Below, one piece after another: positions 1-12,255 of a stretch of 64,000 nucleotides of DNA (positions within the stretch are counted from its first letter, which is position 1; each line of letters begins with the position of its first letter). Where the stretch lies: assembly GCA_036435485.1 (NCBI GenBank), contig CM071600.1, positions 52,449,546 through 52,513,545 of the forward strand. The letters run 5' to 3'. Position numbers and translations under genes: made by a program. Below the pieces are notes generated by a model, which searched no databases, was not told the DNA's origin, and worked only from the letters and a program-made list of their open reading frames with translations. The stretch is from Saposhnikovia divaricata. Taxonomy: Eukaryota; Streptophyta; Magnoliopsida; Apiales; Apiaceae.

Positions 1-51
1 TGTTGTTAAAATAAAAAGTGTTGCTTTACCTGATAAAGGTCAATTCTTTAA

Positions 52-3000
52 GTACTCCAGACCCAATCAAATTTGGGTTCCGAAGAAAGTCTAACCAATT
101 TGTCATTGCAGGGTTTGAAACAGGTTGAACGAGTCATGTGGATTCTGGACAGTGGATATTCAAGGCATATGACCGGAGATAGAGCCCTGCTGACAAATGT
201 GGTGGAGAAGGCCGGCCCAGTCGTTACCTTTGGAGATAACAGCAAAGGTAAAACTGATGGATATGGCAGATTAGAAGCTGGAAATGTTATCGTTGAAGAT
301 GTCTCTTTTGTGAACGGCCTTGAGCACAATTTGCTCAGTATTAGTCAATTCTCTGACAAAGGTTATGAAGTTCATTTCAACAAGAAGAATTGTCTAATAT
401 CACACAAGAGAAATGAAAGGCCACAGTTGACTGGAGTAAGAAAAGGAAACTTGTACATAGCCAATATGAACTCTGGAAGCACAGAAGAAATTAGATGTTT
501 TTATTCAAAGGCATCCACTGATGAAAGTTGGTTATGGCACAAGAAACTTTCTCACCTAAACTTCAAAACAATGAATTCTCTAGTGAAAAGAGAGTTGGTG
601 AGAGGTTTACCTTCGATTGAATTTACTCAGGAAGGTCTATGTGATTCTTGTCAAAAAGGGAAGTTAAAAAGGGCAACTCACAAGAGCACTAACATATCAT
701 CAATAACTGAACCATTACAACTTCTCCATATGGATTTGTTTGGTCCAGTTAGTGTGATGTCCATGTCAAGAAAAAGATATGCTCTAGTGATTGTTGATGA
801 TTTCTCAAAATTCACATGGGTACTATTTCTGAACTCAAAAGATGAAACTCCACAACTGGTAGTTGATCACATTAAGTTAATTGAGCTGGACTCTAATCGT
901 CCAGTGAGAGCTATAAGGTCAGACAACGGAACTGAATTCAAGAATGCAGTTCTGAATGACTTTTGCACTGAAAAGGGTATAACTAGACAGTACTCGGCTC
1001 CCAGAACTCCTCAACAAAATGGGGTAGTTGAAAGAAAGAATAGAACCTTGATTGAAGCTGCACGTACTATTCTAAGTGAATCAAGGCTTCCATTGAGCTT
1101 TTGGGCTGAAGCTGTCAACACTGCGTGCTATACCCAGAATCGTACACTTATCAATAAAGACTTAATGAAGACACCATATGAAGCTCTACATGACAAGAAA
1201 CCAACTCTCAAGTACTTCCATGTATTTGGGACAAAATGCTTTGTGCTGAAAGAAGGAGATGATCAAGGTGGTAAATTTGAAGAAAAAGCACATGAAGCAA
1301 TATTTATTGGTTATACTAGAAGAGCCTACAAGGTATATCTTATTGATCAACAGAAAACCTTGGAAAGTGTCAATGTTACATTTGATGACACAAAACTCCC
1401 AAGTATCCAAAATGAAGATCCATCTGAAAAGCTTAAGTTTGATGATATGTCAGACTTAGATTCAGATGATGACAATCAACCTGACGTTGTTGCTGATAAT
1501 AATAATCCAAATGTTGGTGGTAATGATCATGGTGATGCTGGTGAAAACAATGATAATTTTCAAGACACCACTGATACTCTTGAACCATCAATAAGTCAAA
1601 CTGGCAACAACTCAGGGGGAGATAATGAAGGGTCAACAAGTCATACTCAACATCATACTGAAGATCAAGGCGAATCATCAAGATCAATTCTTCCCAGACA
1701 AACTGTTTGGAATAGAGCTCATCCTTTTGAGCTGATTCTTGGTGATCCAGATGTTGGTGTGAAAACAAGAAGAGCTTATCAGAATCAATGTAACTATTCT
1801 GGGTTCTTGTCAGTTATGGAACCTAAGAAAGTAGAAGAAGCTCTATCTGATCCTGATTGGGTGATTGCTATGCAAGATGAACTCAATCAATTTAAGCAAC
1901 TAGAAGTATGGAAGCTGGTACCCAGACCTAAAGATAGAAAAGTGGTGGACACAAGATGGGTATTCAGAAACAAACTAGATGAAGATGGCACTGTGATAAG
2001 AAACAAAGCGAGACTGGTAGCTAAAGGTTATTCTCAAGCTGAAGGCATTGATTATGACGAGACCTATGCTCCAGTGGCAAGACTTGAGGCCATCAGAATA
2101 TTCTTGGCATTTGCATCCTATTCAAGATTCAAAGTTTATCAAATGGATGTCAAGAGTGCCTTTCTGAATGGTAAGCTAGATGAAGAAGTGTATGTAGAAC
2201 AGCCCCCTGGTTTTGAAGATCAAGATCATTTGGACAATGTCTACTTTCTTTACAAAGCTATCTATGGTCTTAAGCAAGCCCAAAGAAAATGGTATGACAC
2301 TCTCTCTGAATTTCTATTAGAAAATGGTTTTATTAGAGGTGTCATAGACAAAACGCTCTTCACTAAAAGACATAAGAATGATATAATACTAGTCCAAGTC
2401 TATGTGGACGATATTATATTTGGGTCCACTAATGAGCTTCTATGCAAGAAGTTTTCTAAGTTAATGCAGGGTAGGTTTGAAATGAGCATGATGGGAGAAC
2501 TGAAATTCTTTCTTGGATTACAAATAAGTCAGAGACAAGATGGAATATTTATTTGTCAATCCAAGTACATTAAGGAGCTCCTCAAGAAATATCACATGGA
2601 GGAGTGCTCATCAGCAAAGACACCATAAACTATAGCTGTCAAAATTGGTTTATGTGAAAGTTCTGCCAAGGTAGATATCACAGGCTATAGAGGTATGATT
2701 GGCTCATTGCTTTACCTAACTGCTAGTATACCAGATATAATGTTTGCCACATGCTTGTGTGCAAGGTTCCAAGCGAACCCTAAAGAAATCCATCTCACTG
2801 CTGTCAAAAGAATCTTAAGATATCTAAAGGGTACGCCTAATTTAGGCATCTTGTACCCTAATGAAACTGGTTTTTACTTTAATTGGATATACAGATTCTG
2901 ACTATGCAGGAAGTGTTGTAGATAGGAAGAGTACATCTGGGAGTTGTCAATACCTAGGTGGAAGATTGGTATCCTGGTTCAGTAAGAAACAGCAAACAGT

Positions 3001-3350
3001 TTCCAACTCTACAGCCGAAGCTGAATATATAGCTGCTAGAAGCTGTTGTGCTCAGATCTTATGGATTAGGAATCAATTAATGGACTATGGCATTGTATTG
3101 GAAAATATTCCTATTTTATGTGATAATACAAGTGCCATAGCAATCGCCAGCAATCCTGTGCAGCACTCAAGGACAAAGCACATTGACATAAGGTATCATT
3201 TTATAAGAGAGCATGTAATGAATGGTACAGTGCAACTACTATTTGTAGGCTCTGGAGATCAAACTGCAGATATTTTTACTAAGTTGCTTAATGAATCTTC
3301 ATTCACTAAAATGTTAGCGAATTGGGTATGTTAAACAGTCCTAGTAATTA
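52..3350 (+). pseudogene. copia pol (protease-integrase-RT-RNase H), decayed
   Basis: The pol frame opens at 52 and runs to an in-frame TAA at 2626-2628. The protease motif is DSGYSRHMTG near 148-177, where element 2 has the usual DSGC. The GAG-pre-integrase HxxxH zinc region is near 535-660. The integrase core shows D of LHMDLFGP (about 726), D of RSDNGTEF (about 917) and E of VVERKNR (about 1027). RT shows QMDVKSAFLNG (about 2140) and YVDD (about 2401). RNase H follows, with DSDYAGS (about 2898) and TKHIDIRYHF (about 3176). Damage relative to element 2 is a C-to-A change creating TAA at 2626, an extra T in a T-run near 2872 and a lost base near 3311. The end of gag is in the overlapping frame 2-94. 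Confidence 0.93.
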
Positions 3351-4659
3351 ATACTGTTAATATCTGAAATTTGATCTTTAATAATTTTGCAAGTGATTAT
3401 TCTGTGAATATTTGTTGTTTGAAATCACTTGTATAATTATTTTACAATCTGATTTTCTTGCTTGTTTAGTTATTTTTCACTCTGTTTATTCATATTGTTT
3501 AATACTTCATATTTATGTATTTTTTGAATATTTGTAGATATTTATTTCTTTTTTAATAATTAATTTATCATATGTTTTGTAATGTTTGTCCTGTTAATAT
3601 TGCTTTGTTTTCGTTAATAGGATAGCATATGGTATTTATAATTATTTTTATTATTTGTTTAATTTTATATAATATTTTTTATTATTTTTCTAAGTTAATT
3701 ATATATTTTTGTGTGTTTATTTGAATTATTTGTATATATTTTAATTTATTTTAATAAGTATATGTCTTAAATTAAATCAGAATAATAATAGGTCTTATTA
3801 ATAAATCTATTATATTTAATAAGTCCTAATTATGTTAAGTCTTATCTGATTAATTCTGTTTTTAATTTTTGGTCTTATTCGGTTTATTTTTATTTAAGTC
3901 TTATTCTTCTATTTTTAGTTAAGTCTTATCAGGTGTTTATATTTAAGTCTTATTCGTTAAGTCTTGTAAATAAATTAGGTCTTAGTTGTCTTAAATAATC
4001 GGTATGACTTAATTAGGATAAGTCTTACTGGTCGTTTGTTAAGTTAAGTCTTAGCGAGTTTTTTTTTTTAAAAAACTTAAGTCTTATTCAATTTAGGTCT
4101 TAGTTTTCTAATTTAAGTCTTAATCGTAACAGTTTTTTTTAAGTCTTGTTAACATTAAGTCTTAATCGTAGGTATTTGTATATATATAGTAGGTAGAATG
4201 TGTTAAGTCTTATTTCAGTTTATGTCATTCTCTTAAGATAAGTCTTAGAGAACCAAAGTAATACACACAAATATACACGCCTATATACACAGAGTTCATG
4301 CCCGATTTTCGATTCTGAAACTCAATCAAGATCACGATTCAAGAACCTAGAACGATTCTCTGTCTAATTATCTACAAATCGATAGTTTAATCGACTGATT
4401 TGGATCGATTTTTTGTGTTCTTGTTTTCGAAAAATCGATTTTTCGATCTGAATTTCAAGGAGTTTGGTTTTGATTTTGCAAAAACTAAAAATATACTTGT
4501 GTTCGTGTGTGTAAGGAGATTGTTGTGTGAATTTTTCAGAATTTTTCAACAACTTTTAATTTTCTCAAATTTTTAATTATTTATTAATTCGAAAAATTAA
4601 TTTTTAAATCATAATTTTGTAAAATCTGAAATTTTCAAAGAAATTAAATCTTGATTAAA
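3351..4659 (+). promoter_or_regulatory. spacer between pol and extra ORF with motif array and TATA box (putative internal promoter)
   Basis: This 1.3 kb AT-rich stretch has no long ORF. Between about 3760 and 4260 the motif TTAAGTCTTA (variants AGGTCTTA, AAGTCTTAATCG, AAGTCTTATTCG) occurs about 20 times at irregular spacing. A TATA-like run GTATATATATAG lies at 4178-4189, about 470 bp before the ATG at 4660. The corresponding region of element 2 (25250-26475) keeps the same arrangement although its motif copies differ in number and spacing. The same motif fills the U3 of the LTRs. I infer an internal promoter for the extra ORF; no transcript evidence is available. Confidence 0.5.
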
Positions 4660-7600
4660 ATGGCTGATCGATTTGAAATTATTAAACATAATTTAATCGG
4701 TTATTTTGATCCAGAAAAATGTTCAGTTGAACGTTTTCGACCGTGGATTCGTTTTTTAAATAAAAATTCACTGGTTCGCACTGCTTTGAGCTTAGATGCT
4801 CCATTGAAAATTGAACCTTTGCGAATCATGTGTTCTACTGCTATCATTTCTAATGATAACATATCATTTGTCTTCTCTGTAGGAGACAATCAGTACAAAG
4901 TGAATGAAAATACATTAAATACGGTTTTAAATTTTCCAACTGACAATTTCGAAGAGTTACCATCAGATCAAGAATTGATAAATTTTTTGAATGGTGTATT
5001 CTATCAAGACAGTCCTGATCAAACTGTCTGGAATAAAAAGAACTTTGTTCAGGAATGGGACTATCTGTTTGACACATTAGCTAGAGTCTTTGCCAATACT
5101 ACTAAAGGGAATTTCGGGGTATTACCATCCTTCTTGCAGCATATTGGATATGCAGTTGCACATAACCGAAGAATTAATATTGGTAGACTACTGTGTGTTC
5201 CGATGGTTAGAAGAATCATTAATGCAAAGAGGAATTTTGATAATGGACAAAAAGTATCATGTTATTATCCAAGATTCCTGTCATTGATTTTTAATCATCT
5301 AGTGGAACTAGAAAACCAAGCCCAATTCCTGAATGGAGAATCACTGGCGTCAGGTAAACCTACTACTAGATTGTTCACTGAGTACAGCAACAAGCCTAAA
5401 TTCACAAACATACCTGTAGTTGTCACCCAATACATGTCAAACTATATACAACTACCTGTCATTGAACCTGTACCAGAACTTGAACAAAACCCTGAACCAC
5501 CAGTGGAAAACATACTTGTTGATATCAAGCCAATCAACGAGTTGAACCTGCTCAGCAAATTGTTCCTCAGCCAGCTGCACTTGCTGTTGAACATCCAGTG
5601 CAAGAAACTGCATCTGTCCCTGAACCTGAATTAGATCAACCAATCTTATCAGAGACTGTTGCGGAATCAGCTGACCAGGTATTGCCTTCTGTTCCTCAAA
5701 CTACTACTTCTCAATCTATTTCTGGAACCCAAGTGGTTGGTAGGTCTGACCAAGGGGTTGTAGTACCACAACCTCTAACCAAGGTCGTAGAGCCAAATAC
5801 TCAACCAACAAAACTCATATCTTTTCACTCTAGAAAGAAATTGCAAGTTAAAAGAAGTCGAATCAGTAGTGGTAGTATGAGTGAACCCACAGCTCTGCCT
5901 CTAGAAAAGAAAAGTAGAACTCAAATTGAGGCAACTGTAAGCCCGTCTATATCCTCCCAACAGGATATGGAAGTTGATATGGCCGTTACACAGTTACTAG
6001 AATCATCTTCTCAACAGGATGATTCTATTGAAATTCGCCATAGGGCCGTGGCACCTTGTAGTGAGTCAAGCACACCACCCCCTATTACTCACAATGGGGA
6101 GGACATACCTTTAGATGAGTCTCAGGACACATTGCAAGGAGAGCACGTAGAAAATGTGACAGTGCCTACCATAGTTACGGTAGAAGAGTCTTCACAGGCT
6201 TTAGAGGGAAATCTTGGTTCTCAGCCAACTTTAATAGAATCATCATCTCCCCTCCCAGGACAAACACTCCTGGCTCCCTCAAGGGATTTTCCACTCACAG
6301 TTTCGACTGGAGAAAGTGGAAGGCAACTTGATCAATCTACTACTGAAGCAATTCAGTCAACAATTTCAAATGTTCAAGTAGATTTGATTAAGGACAGGGA
6401 TTTGCGAACTCCCATTGCACCACCACTGACCTTCCCAGAGGAGGCTAGGGTGATTTTACATGCAGGTACAAATCTGGAAGCAGCTCAGGAAACTGAGAGG
6501 AGTGATGTGAGGAATACCATAAAATTGAGTGAAACACATGCACTTCAGGTGAGTGGATCTCAAAGTGAACGTCAGGTGAGCGTACACACTGACACATACA
6601 CTCTCTCAGTATTAGAAAAGATAGCTGCTTTAGAGAAAGAACTTGCAGTCAGCAAGGCTGAAACAGAAATCCTTAGAGCACAAGTGGGTGAGCGATCTTC
6701 TTCATCCACCTCTGTCAACAGTCAGCTTGCTGGAATCAAGAAGGAGATAAACTACTTAAAGACATCTTTCACCAAGAAGATAGATTCTCTCGAACTCTCT
6801 CATGAAAAGGCACTTGATGACTCTGGAGATATTACTGTTGCTCAAGACATGTTAATTTCTGAAATTTCCATGAAAGTTGACACTCTACAATCAGAGGTAC
6901 AGCACAATCAGGAATCTACTGATTCTCGTCTGGACCAGATCGAAAAGCAAAATGCACACCAGGCTAAAGGGTTAAGACATCTGTTTAATCTTGTAAGTCA
7001 AAGTCGCAAACCTACAAATGAAGAAATTGAATTCTTTACAAGTCAGGGTGGTGATGATGATGAACAAGATCCTGAAGCTGGGGGAACTGATAAATCTGTA
7101 GAGGATTCCTCAACTAAGGGGGAGAAATCAAAGGGGTCACAAGATAAAACTAAAGAAAGAGAGGGAGAGGGAAAATCTGGAAAATCTGACCAAAGTGAAG
7201 ATAGGAGAGATAATAGGAAGAAAGTAGTTGAAGAAACTGAAGAAGAAATTCAAGACAAGAACACAGGTTATTATTACACGGGTGAACCGGATAACTTCGA
7301 TGTTTTTGCTGATCTTGAATTCCCTGATCAAGGTGAAGAACTTCCTGAACCTGATCTTAGTCACTGGGAAGATGAAGGACCAGTGACATCTGAATATGAA
7401 GCTCAACAAGCAGAGAAAGAATCTGAAGAATTATTTGCTCAGAGGGAAGCTAATTTGCTAATGAGAGAAGAAAAGCTTCAAAAGTCATTAGAGCAAATTG
7501 CACGAAATGAAGAACTTCAGAAAGCTGAACAGCAAGCATTACAACGATTACATGCTATAAATGTTGAGAAGAGAAAGACATATATCAGACTAAAGAGCGG

Positions 7601-8330
7601 TGATAAATGGGAACGTGCTCAAAAAGCAATTGATTCACCTCAGAATTCTGATTATGAAGATCGTCGTCTTGGACAAATTCTCGAGGAATTCAAACTGGAA
7701 AATCCAATTCATGATATGTATATAAGGGTCTTAAAGGTAGAAGTCATCAGGATAACTACTGCATTTGAACCCAAATCTAATGAGCTTGTAATATTTGTGG
7801 ATTGTCATAATGTTGGAACTTTCAGAGTATCTATTCAGTTCTTTTATGACAGATCGCTGACAGAGATTTGGGTACTTAGGCCTAAAGTAAAAACATCTTC
7901 TGAGCTAGGTGTGTTGTTACATGAGAAGTTCAAAGAATTTGCTGAAAGAGCTGGACCAGAAGTGATTAAGGATCCTCCACAAGTAAAATTTCTTAAGGGA
8001 GAGGTACTTCACTCAATCAATCTTCAGACAGATGAGTTATATGAACATCATGCAAAACACTTGGTATATGCTGAATATGCTCTCCGAAATCATGGATTCT
8101 TGACTGAAGAAAAGGTAATAGCTGCAGATCACATTCGATCCTATGCACAAACGAATATTAAAGATTACAAGAAATTTCAAGGTGAACTGAGAAAGAAGCT
8201 TGGAATTCCTTTAGTCTTACCTCAAGGATTGTCATCAAGAAGAGAACGTCTTGTCGATTCTGATTTACACATGAAACTTCAAGTCACAGATGAGCCAGAA
8301 GAAGGAGAATTCAAAAGAGAAGACAACTGA
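4660..8330 (+). pseudogene. extra ORF (aORF) of copia element 1, frameshifted
   Basis: Start chosen at ATG 4660 (MADRFEIIKHNLIGYF), shared by all three copies in the window. The first frame is open to 5634. Near 5521-5540 a small deletion relative to element 2 (the segment coding for NEEQGNQ) shifts the frame, and the protein continues in the 5598-8330 frame to its natural stop. The product would be about 1,200 residues: a globular N-terminal domain of about 280, a Pro/Glu/Ser-rich low-complexity middle, coiled-coil stretches (about 6610-6970 and 7400-7580), an acidic/lysine-rich linker and a conserved C-terminal domain (about 7690-8250). I see no signal peptide or membrane helix, so it does not look like an envelope protein. 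The N-terminal domain resembles the plant 'putative plant transposon protein' type by eye only. Function unknown. Confidence 0.8.
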
Positions 8331-8587
8331 AGAAAAAGAATTGCTCTACATGTTACATCTTTAGAGCTTAGATAAATCTTGATAGGAATTTGTATCATAT
8401 GATCAGTCTAGAGGATCATCTATCTTGTATTTATCTTTCATGTTTGAATCTGGCAAATGTTAAATATAAACCAGAACTTTTTTTTTTTCATATTTACTTA
8501 GTATTTAAAGTTTTATCTTTCATTTGGTTAAGTTGGATTAGTTGAGGTATCCTCTAGGAATTTGTTTGTTATTGTCTAACAAACAAA

Positions 8588-8598
8588 TAGGGGGAGAT
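8588..8598 (+). other. polypurine tract of element 1
   Basis: TAGGGGGAGAT immediately precedes the TG that starts the 3' LTR. The same tract stands before the 3' LTR of element 2. It is the plus-strand priming site for reverse transcription. Confidence 0.85.
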
Positions 8599-9185
8599 TG
8601 AAAAGCATATAACTCAGCCTATTTGTAGTTAGAGGATTCTAATCAACTTAAACCAAATTGTAATAAGTAAATATACATATGAACTGTCACAGGAATCTCA
8701 AGAAGTATTATCTGTCAGAAGAAAGAAGAAAAGTCAATCTATAGTTTTGATGTCGTACACTGGAAGATGATTCAGTTATCTGATCAAGCCCCAGTATAGC
8801 ATTGAAGTGAATGGATTCATTTGAACAGTGACAGAGATTTTTCGAGTGATAGTTTGAATATCAGTTACAGTACAAGAGAATTGAGAGAAGAAACAAACCA
8901 CAACCTAAAGTCAAAAGTAAAGAAGCATCGTTGAAGTTAGTCGTTCATGAACCAGACAGTACATCGAACTTCAACACAAATCAGTGGTAATTCTTTACTA
9001 CCTTCAGTGGTTTGTAAGAATTAGATTAATTATTTATTGATTTAATTAAATTCATTTATAATTGATATAAATCATTTAGTTGATTTAATTAAATGAATTA
9101 ATTCTAGAAGAATTAATTTATTTATTAAATTAATTATTGTATCAATTAAATATGAATTAGTTAATCATTAATTAATTAAATGGAT

Positions 9186-9470
9186 CAATATGACTTAAAG
9201 AAAGAAGATTGGATTATGTCTTGCAGAAGAAAAATTCGGTATGACCTAAATTTAAGTCATACCGACAGTATTCAGGATTATGTCTTACCAAGCCATTCAA
9301 GATTATGTCTTACCGACCTGATTAAGTCATACCGACCTCTGCCAGCTGTTTTAAGTCATACCGAACTTCTGATTAAGTCATACCGACAAGTTTTATGTCT
9401 TAATGGAGGTTTGTGTAAGTCTTAATTAAGAAAAATCAAGTCTTGGTAGCAGTTTAAGTCATGCTGGAGC
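9186..9470 (+). promoter_or_regulatory. U3 motif array in LTR of element 1
   Basis: About a dozen copies of TTAAGTCATACCGA / TTATGTCTTACCGA, plus two reverse-orientation copies (TATGACTTA, TATGACCTA), sit upstream of a weak TATA-like TTAAATATCC at about 9474. Tandem short motifs in U3 acting as enhancers are known from Tnt1 and Tto1; this particular motif I infer to be regulatory. Confidence 0.55.
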
Positions 9471-9742
9471 AGTTAAATATCCTACAGAAAGCCAGCAAGA
9501 CCTGTTACTGATATTAAAGAACAGAACAGAGCAGATTAGGTAATAACCAATAAACACAGCAGAAAACATTATATCCAGAACAGATTTCTCTCTCAAGAAT
9601 ATCAAGAACACCAAAGCTTAAACAATTCCCAGAAATTCAAGTTCTTCATCTTTGTAATATTCTATCCGCTAGAACTTGTTTATTTGTGATTCTTGTACTA
9701 CTAGCGAATTAAGTTTCCTAGTTCTTATCTTGATTATTATTA

Positions 9743-9970
9743 ACTAAATTAGAAAAGTTCATGTCGAATTTTCTAATTAGTTATTAACATCTTGATAAGT
9801 TGTTATACTGATTTTATAACACCACATCAAGTTAATATACAGTTATATTAAACTTGAAAATTTGTGTTAAATAATTCCGCACATAAATTTGTCTTTATCA
9901 AATTTTATTTAAAGGACAAATTTCGATAAAAACGTTAAGATTGTATTCAACCCCCCCTTCTACAATCTTA
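9743..9970 (+). other. run of four stem-loops in R/U5 part of LTR
   Basis: Four inverted repeats follow one another. (1) A hairpin around the loop GTTCATGTCGAA (about 9743-9811) has a 14-bp upper stem with one bulged A. (2) TCAAGTTAATATA pairs with TATATTAAACTTGA (9827-9857). (3) AAATTTGTC pairs with GACAAATTT (9885-9923). (4) TAAGATTGTA and TACAATCTTA enclose a loop with a C7 run (9936-9970). The same four occur in the other LTRs and, with altered stems, in the solo LTR at 22058-24083. They lie downstream of the presumed transcription start, so they would be in the leader RNA. Confidence 0.65.
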
Positions 9971-9982
9971 TCGGACCTAACA

Positions 9983-10601
9983 CTTCTCCCTTATCTAGTC
10001 GTGATTCCAATCTAATTTGTTTTTGGTTTTGCAAATGATTACTTATGGCTTCACACACCAGTTCCGATTAATTTTTAAATATAATAAATCGATTTTCATT
10101 ACTTAATTGATTTTGCTTTCTTCTTTACTATTCTGTTTTTGTTTGCAATTAGGGCTTTGACTGGTGGCTTTGGGTTCGGTGCTTCAATTAAGGCTTTCAG
10201 ATCCAGGTGAAATTGGGATTTTAAATCTGAATGTAAGTATATGGGTGTCAATTATATGGGCATATGTGTACTTATATTTATCTACATATGGGAATAAGTG
10301 TGTTTATGTTTTACTTATATTGTGTTTGATGTGTTTGCCCTCCAAAAATATGTGTATTAGTATGTCTACATTGTATGTATACATTGTATTATTACAACTG
10401 CATATATACCCAGATAAATAAGGAAGACCATTCCCTATTTTAAATGTTGTGGGTACTGGGTAATTAATATATTTTGTTTGCTTTAATGTTTAGGAAGCCC
10501 TGTTCTTGGGTATCTAACTGTTGGAATATGGATTACACCTTATATCCCTGTTCTTGAGTTGTTAAAAATAGTTGTTAAAAACAGCCAACAAGTACAACTT
10601 C
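9983..10601. other. non-coding sequence between LTR and 4CL-like fragment
   Basis: AT-rich sequence without an ORF I can support. A GT-AG-like exon fragment may lie around 10154-10208, but I could not match it to a family. Confidence 0.4.
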
Positions 10602-11558
10602 CACCGCGGATGGATGGTTAAGAACTGGTGATCTTTGTTATTTTGACAATGAAGGTTTCCTATTTTACGTAGACAGAATAAAGGAACTAATCAAGTGCAA
10701 TGGCTACCACTTTAAATATGTCCTTCATTTAGTTGTGATTTATTACTGATAATTACAAAATTATGTTTTAAATATCACCTCTCCCTAATCCATTAATGTG
10801 ATCAAGAACTTAATATTTTTTAAGTTTTATTCTGTATTTTGAAATTTTAATTATATATACTATGCTACCTCACCATATCAGGTTCCCCCAGCAGAACTTG
10901 AAGATCTTCTCCAGTCCCATCCAGATATTGTTGAAGCAACTGTGGTTCCATGAGCAACTTTAATTATTTCTAGTTTTTAGGCAATTATATATATAACTTT
11001 ATCTTGTGCAATGCCGGTACAATTATTGTTGTTGTAACTCTTTGTGGCATGTAATTGCAGGTATCCTGATGAGAAAGAAGGACAACTACCTATAACGTTT
11101 GTAATGAGGACTCCAGGAAGTACCATTGAGAGTCCTTTATTAAGGAATTTGTGGCTAAAGAGGTAATTTCATTTCTTGATTTGTTTTTTCAATCTCATTA
11201 CATCTTCCAAGGCTTATTAGTTTATGCTGATGATCTATTAATGTCTCGTAACTTCTTTATCTTTTTTGCTTAAATCAAAGAATATCTGATGTTAATTAAT
11301 TATGGACTTTCCCATCCAGTAATAGATGGCAAACCTTGAGTCAAGATCTCAGCTTATTGTTCTATCGTATTATATCATGAGTTTTCTTTTTTTAATCAAT
11401 ATTTTCTTCTGAAATGTAATGTCTCGTAGGTTTCTCCATACAAGAAATTAAGACAAGTATCATTCATCGATTCCATCCCCAAAAATGCTACTGGTAAAGT
11501 GTTGTGGAAAGAGTTAGTGAAGCTTGCTGTGTCAAATGTTGCATCATCAAGATTATAG
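10602..11558 (+). pseudogene. 3' fragment of a 4-coumarate:CoA ligase-like gene (ANL superfamily)
   Basis: Four exon-like blocks match the C-terminal part of plant 4CL-like enzymes. 10602-10710 reads DGWLRTGDLCYFDNEGF and VDRIKELIK, the hinge motif. 10881-10950 reads VPPAELEDLLQSHPDI. 11061-11162 begins YPDEKEGQLPITFV. 11430-11558 reads VSPYKKLRQVSFIDSIPKN then ATGKVL, containing the catalytic-lysine region, and ends in SRL, a peroxisomal PTS1. The family makes acyl-CoA thioesters via acyl-adenylates. It is broken: the N-terminal two thirds are absent, the first donor site is lost, a TGA follows VVP, and a one-base shift in exon 3 turns the expected FIKEFVAKE into another frame. It is a truncated pseudogene or captured fragment. 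Confidence 0.85.
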
Positions 11559-12255
11559 CTTATTGTAAGTAATTTCTACAGGAATTTACATTTTGTGTAG
11601 TTGTAAACTATTAGCTACATCTCATATTTCAGACTGTATTACTCCCTTTTACCTTGTTAACAAATTTTGATCATAGTTTACCATAGATATGTTCAGTATT
11701 CCTGTTGTTTGTAAGCACCCTCCTGGCCTCTTCATTTATACACATAAATAGTTTGTTAAGCACGTATATAGTCAGGAATATACATCACAAAGTTATATTT
11801 GTCATATTTGTAATACCTAGAAAAATAATAACCTTAAAAGTTATTTCAGATTGTGGATTCCTTCTGGCCTTGGAAGCACCGGAACATTCTGCTGTAGAAG
11901 CTGATGAAAACAAGATGAACCTAATTACCTAAGCAACTTTAGGTGATCCAGACTTGGCTCAATGCCCAGCACCATCTAGGAATATGAATATTCCAATTTT
12001 GAATTTGTATTATTATATACTCAGATGTTGGTATTATATAGAAAAGACATTTGTTATCTTTTATTTTCTAGTATCATTTTATTTTATCGATATTAAAAAT
12101 GTAAATGTTGGTAGATATTTTGCATTCGTTGCCAAAATCGGATTATCCGGGAGTGTTTCTAAATTTAACAACGGATTATCAACGGAATATCATTGGAAAA
12201 TGCTTGTCTAATAGTGCTTGTCTATGCCATTTTACATATTCTTTAATGTGTAACA
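11559..12255. other. unassigned sequence between 4CL-like and helicase fragments
   Basis: AT-rich. Short exon-like pieces (for example around 11870-11930 and 12105-12210) have no family match I can support. Confidence 0.35.

Larger units (their letters stand above)
1..9982 (+). mobile_element. Ty1/copia LTR retrotransposon, element 1 (left part outside window)
   Basis: Order on + is the tail of gag, protease, integrase, reverse transcriptase, RNase H, a 1.3 kb spacer, a large extra ORF, a polypurine tract and a 3' LTR. Integrase before reverse transcriptase identifies Ty1/copia. The first base corresponds to about base 19875 of element 2, so roughly 2.3 kb of gag plus the 5' LTR lie off the window. 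An extra ORF downstream of pol is typical of the SIRE/Maximus lineage, so I infer that lineage without a tree. The right flank after the terminal CA is CTTCT, which would be the target duplication, but its partner is not visible. Confidence 0.93.
8599..9982 (+). mobile_element. 3' LTR of copia element 1
   Basis: It begins TGAAAAGCATATAACTC after the polypurine tract and ends GGACCTAACA, 1384 bp. It aligns by eye along its whole length with the two LTRs of element 2. In order it contains an AT-rich palindromic stretch (about 9020-9180), the motif array (about 9186-9470) and a series of stem-loops (9743-9970). Confidence 0.92.

Noticed and set aside
1186..1768. Antisense ORFs over the integrase-RT linker (also 21054-21636)
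   Set aside because: Present in both elements only because the sense sequence is; composition (long His/Gln/Tyr runs) mirrors the acidic linker codons.
4660..8330. Calling the pol-downstream ORF an env gene
   Set aside because: Position fits the env-like label used for SIRE elements, but there is no signal peptide, transmembrane segment or other glycoprotein trait in any of the three copies.
9983..9987. Assigning CTTCT as a confirmed target duplication of element 1
   Set aside because: The 5' end of the element is outside the window, so the partner copy cannot be seen.
10164..10421. 85-codon + ORF as a gene
   Set aside because: Low-complexity hydrophobic translation, no start context, no recognised family; it overlaps AT-rich non-coding sequence.
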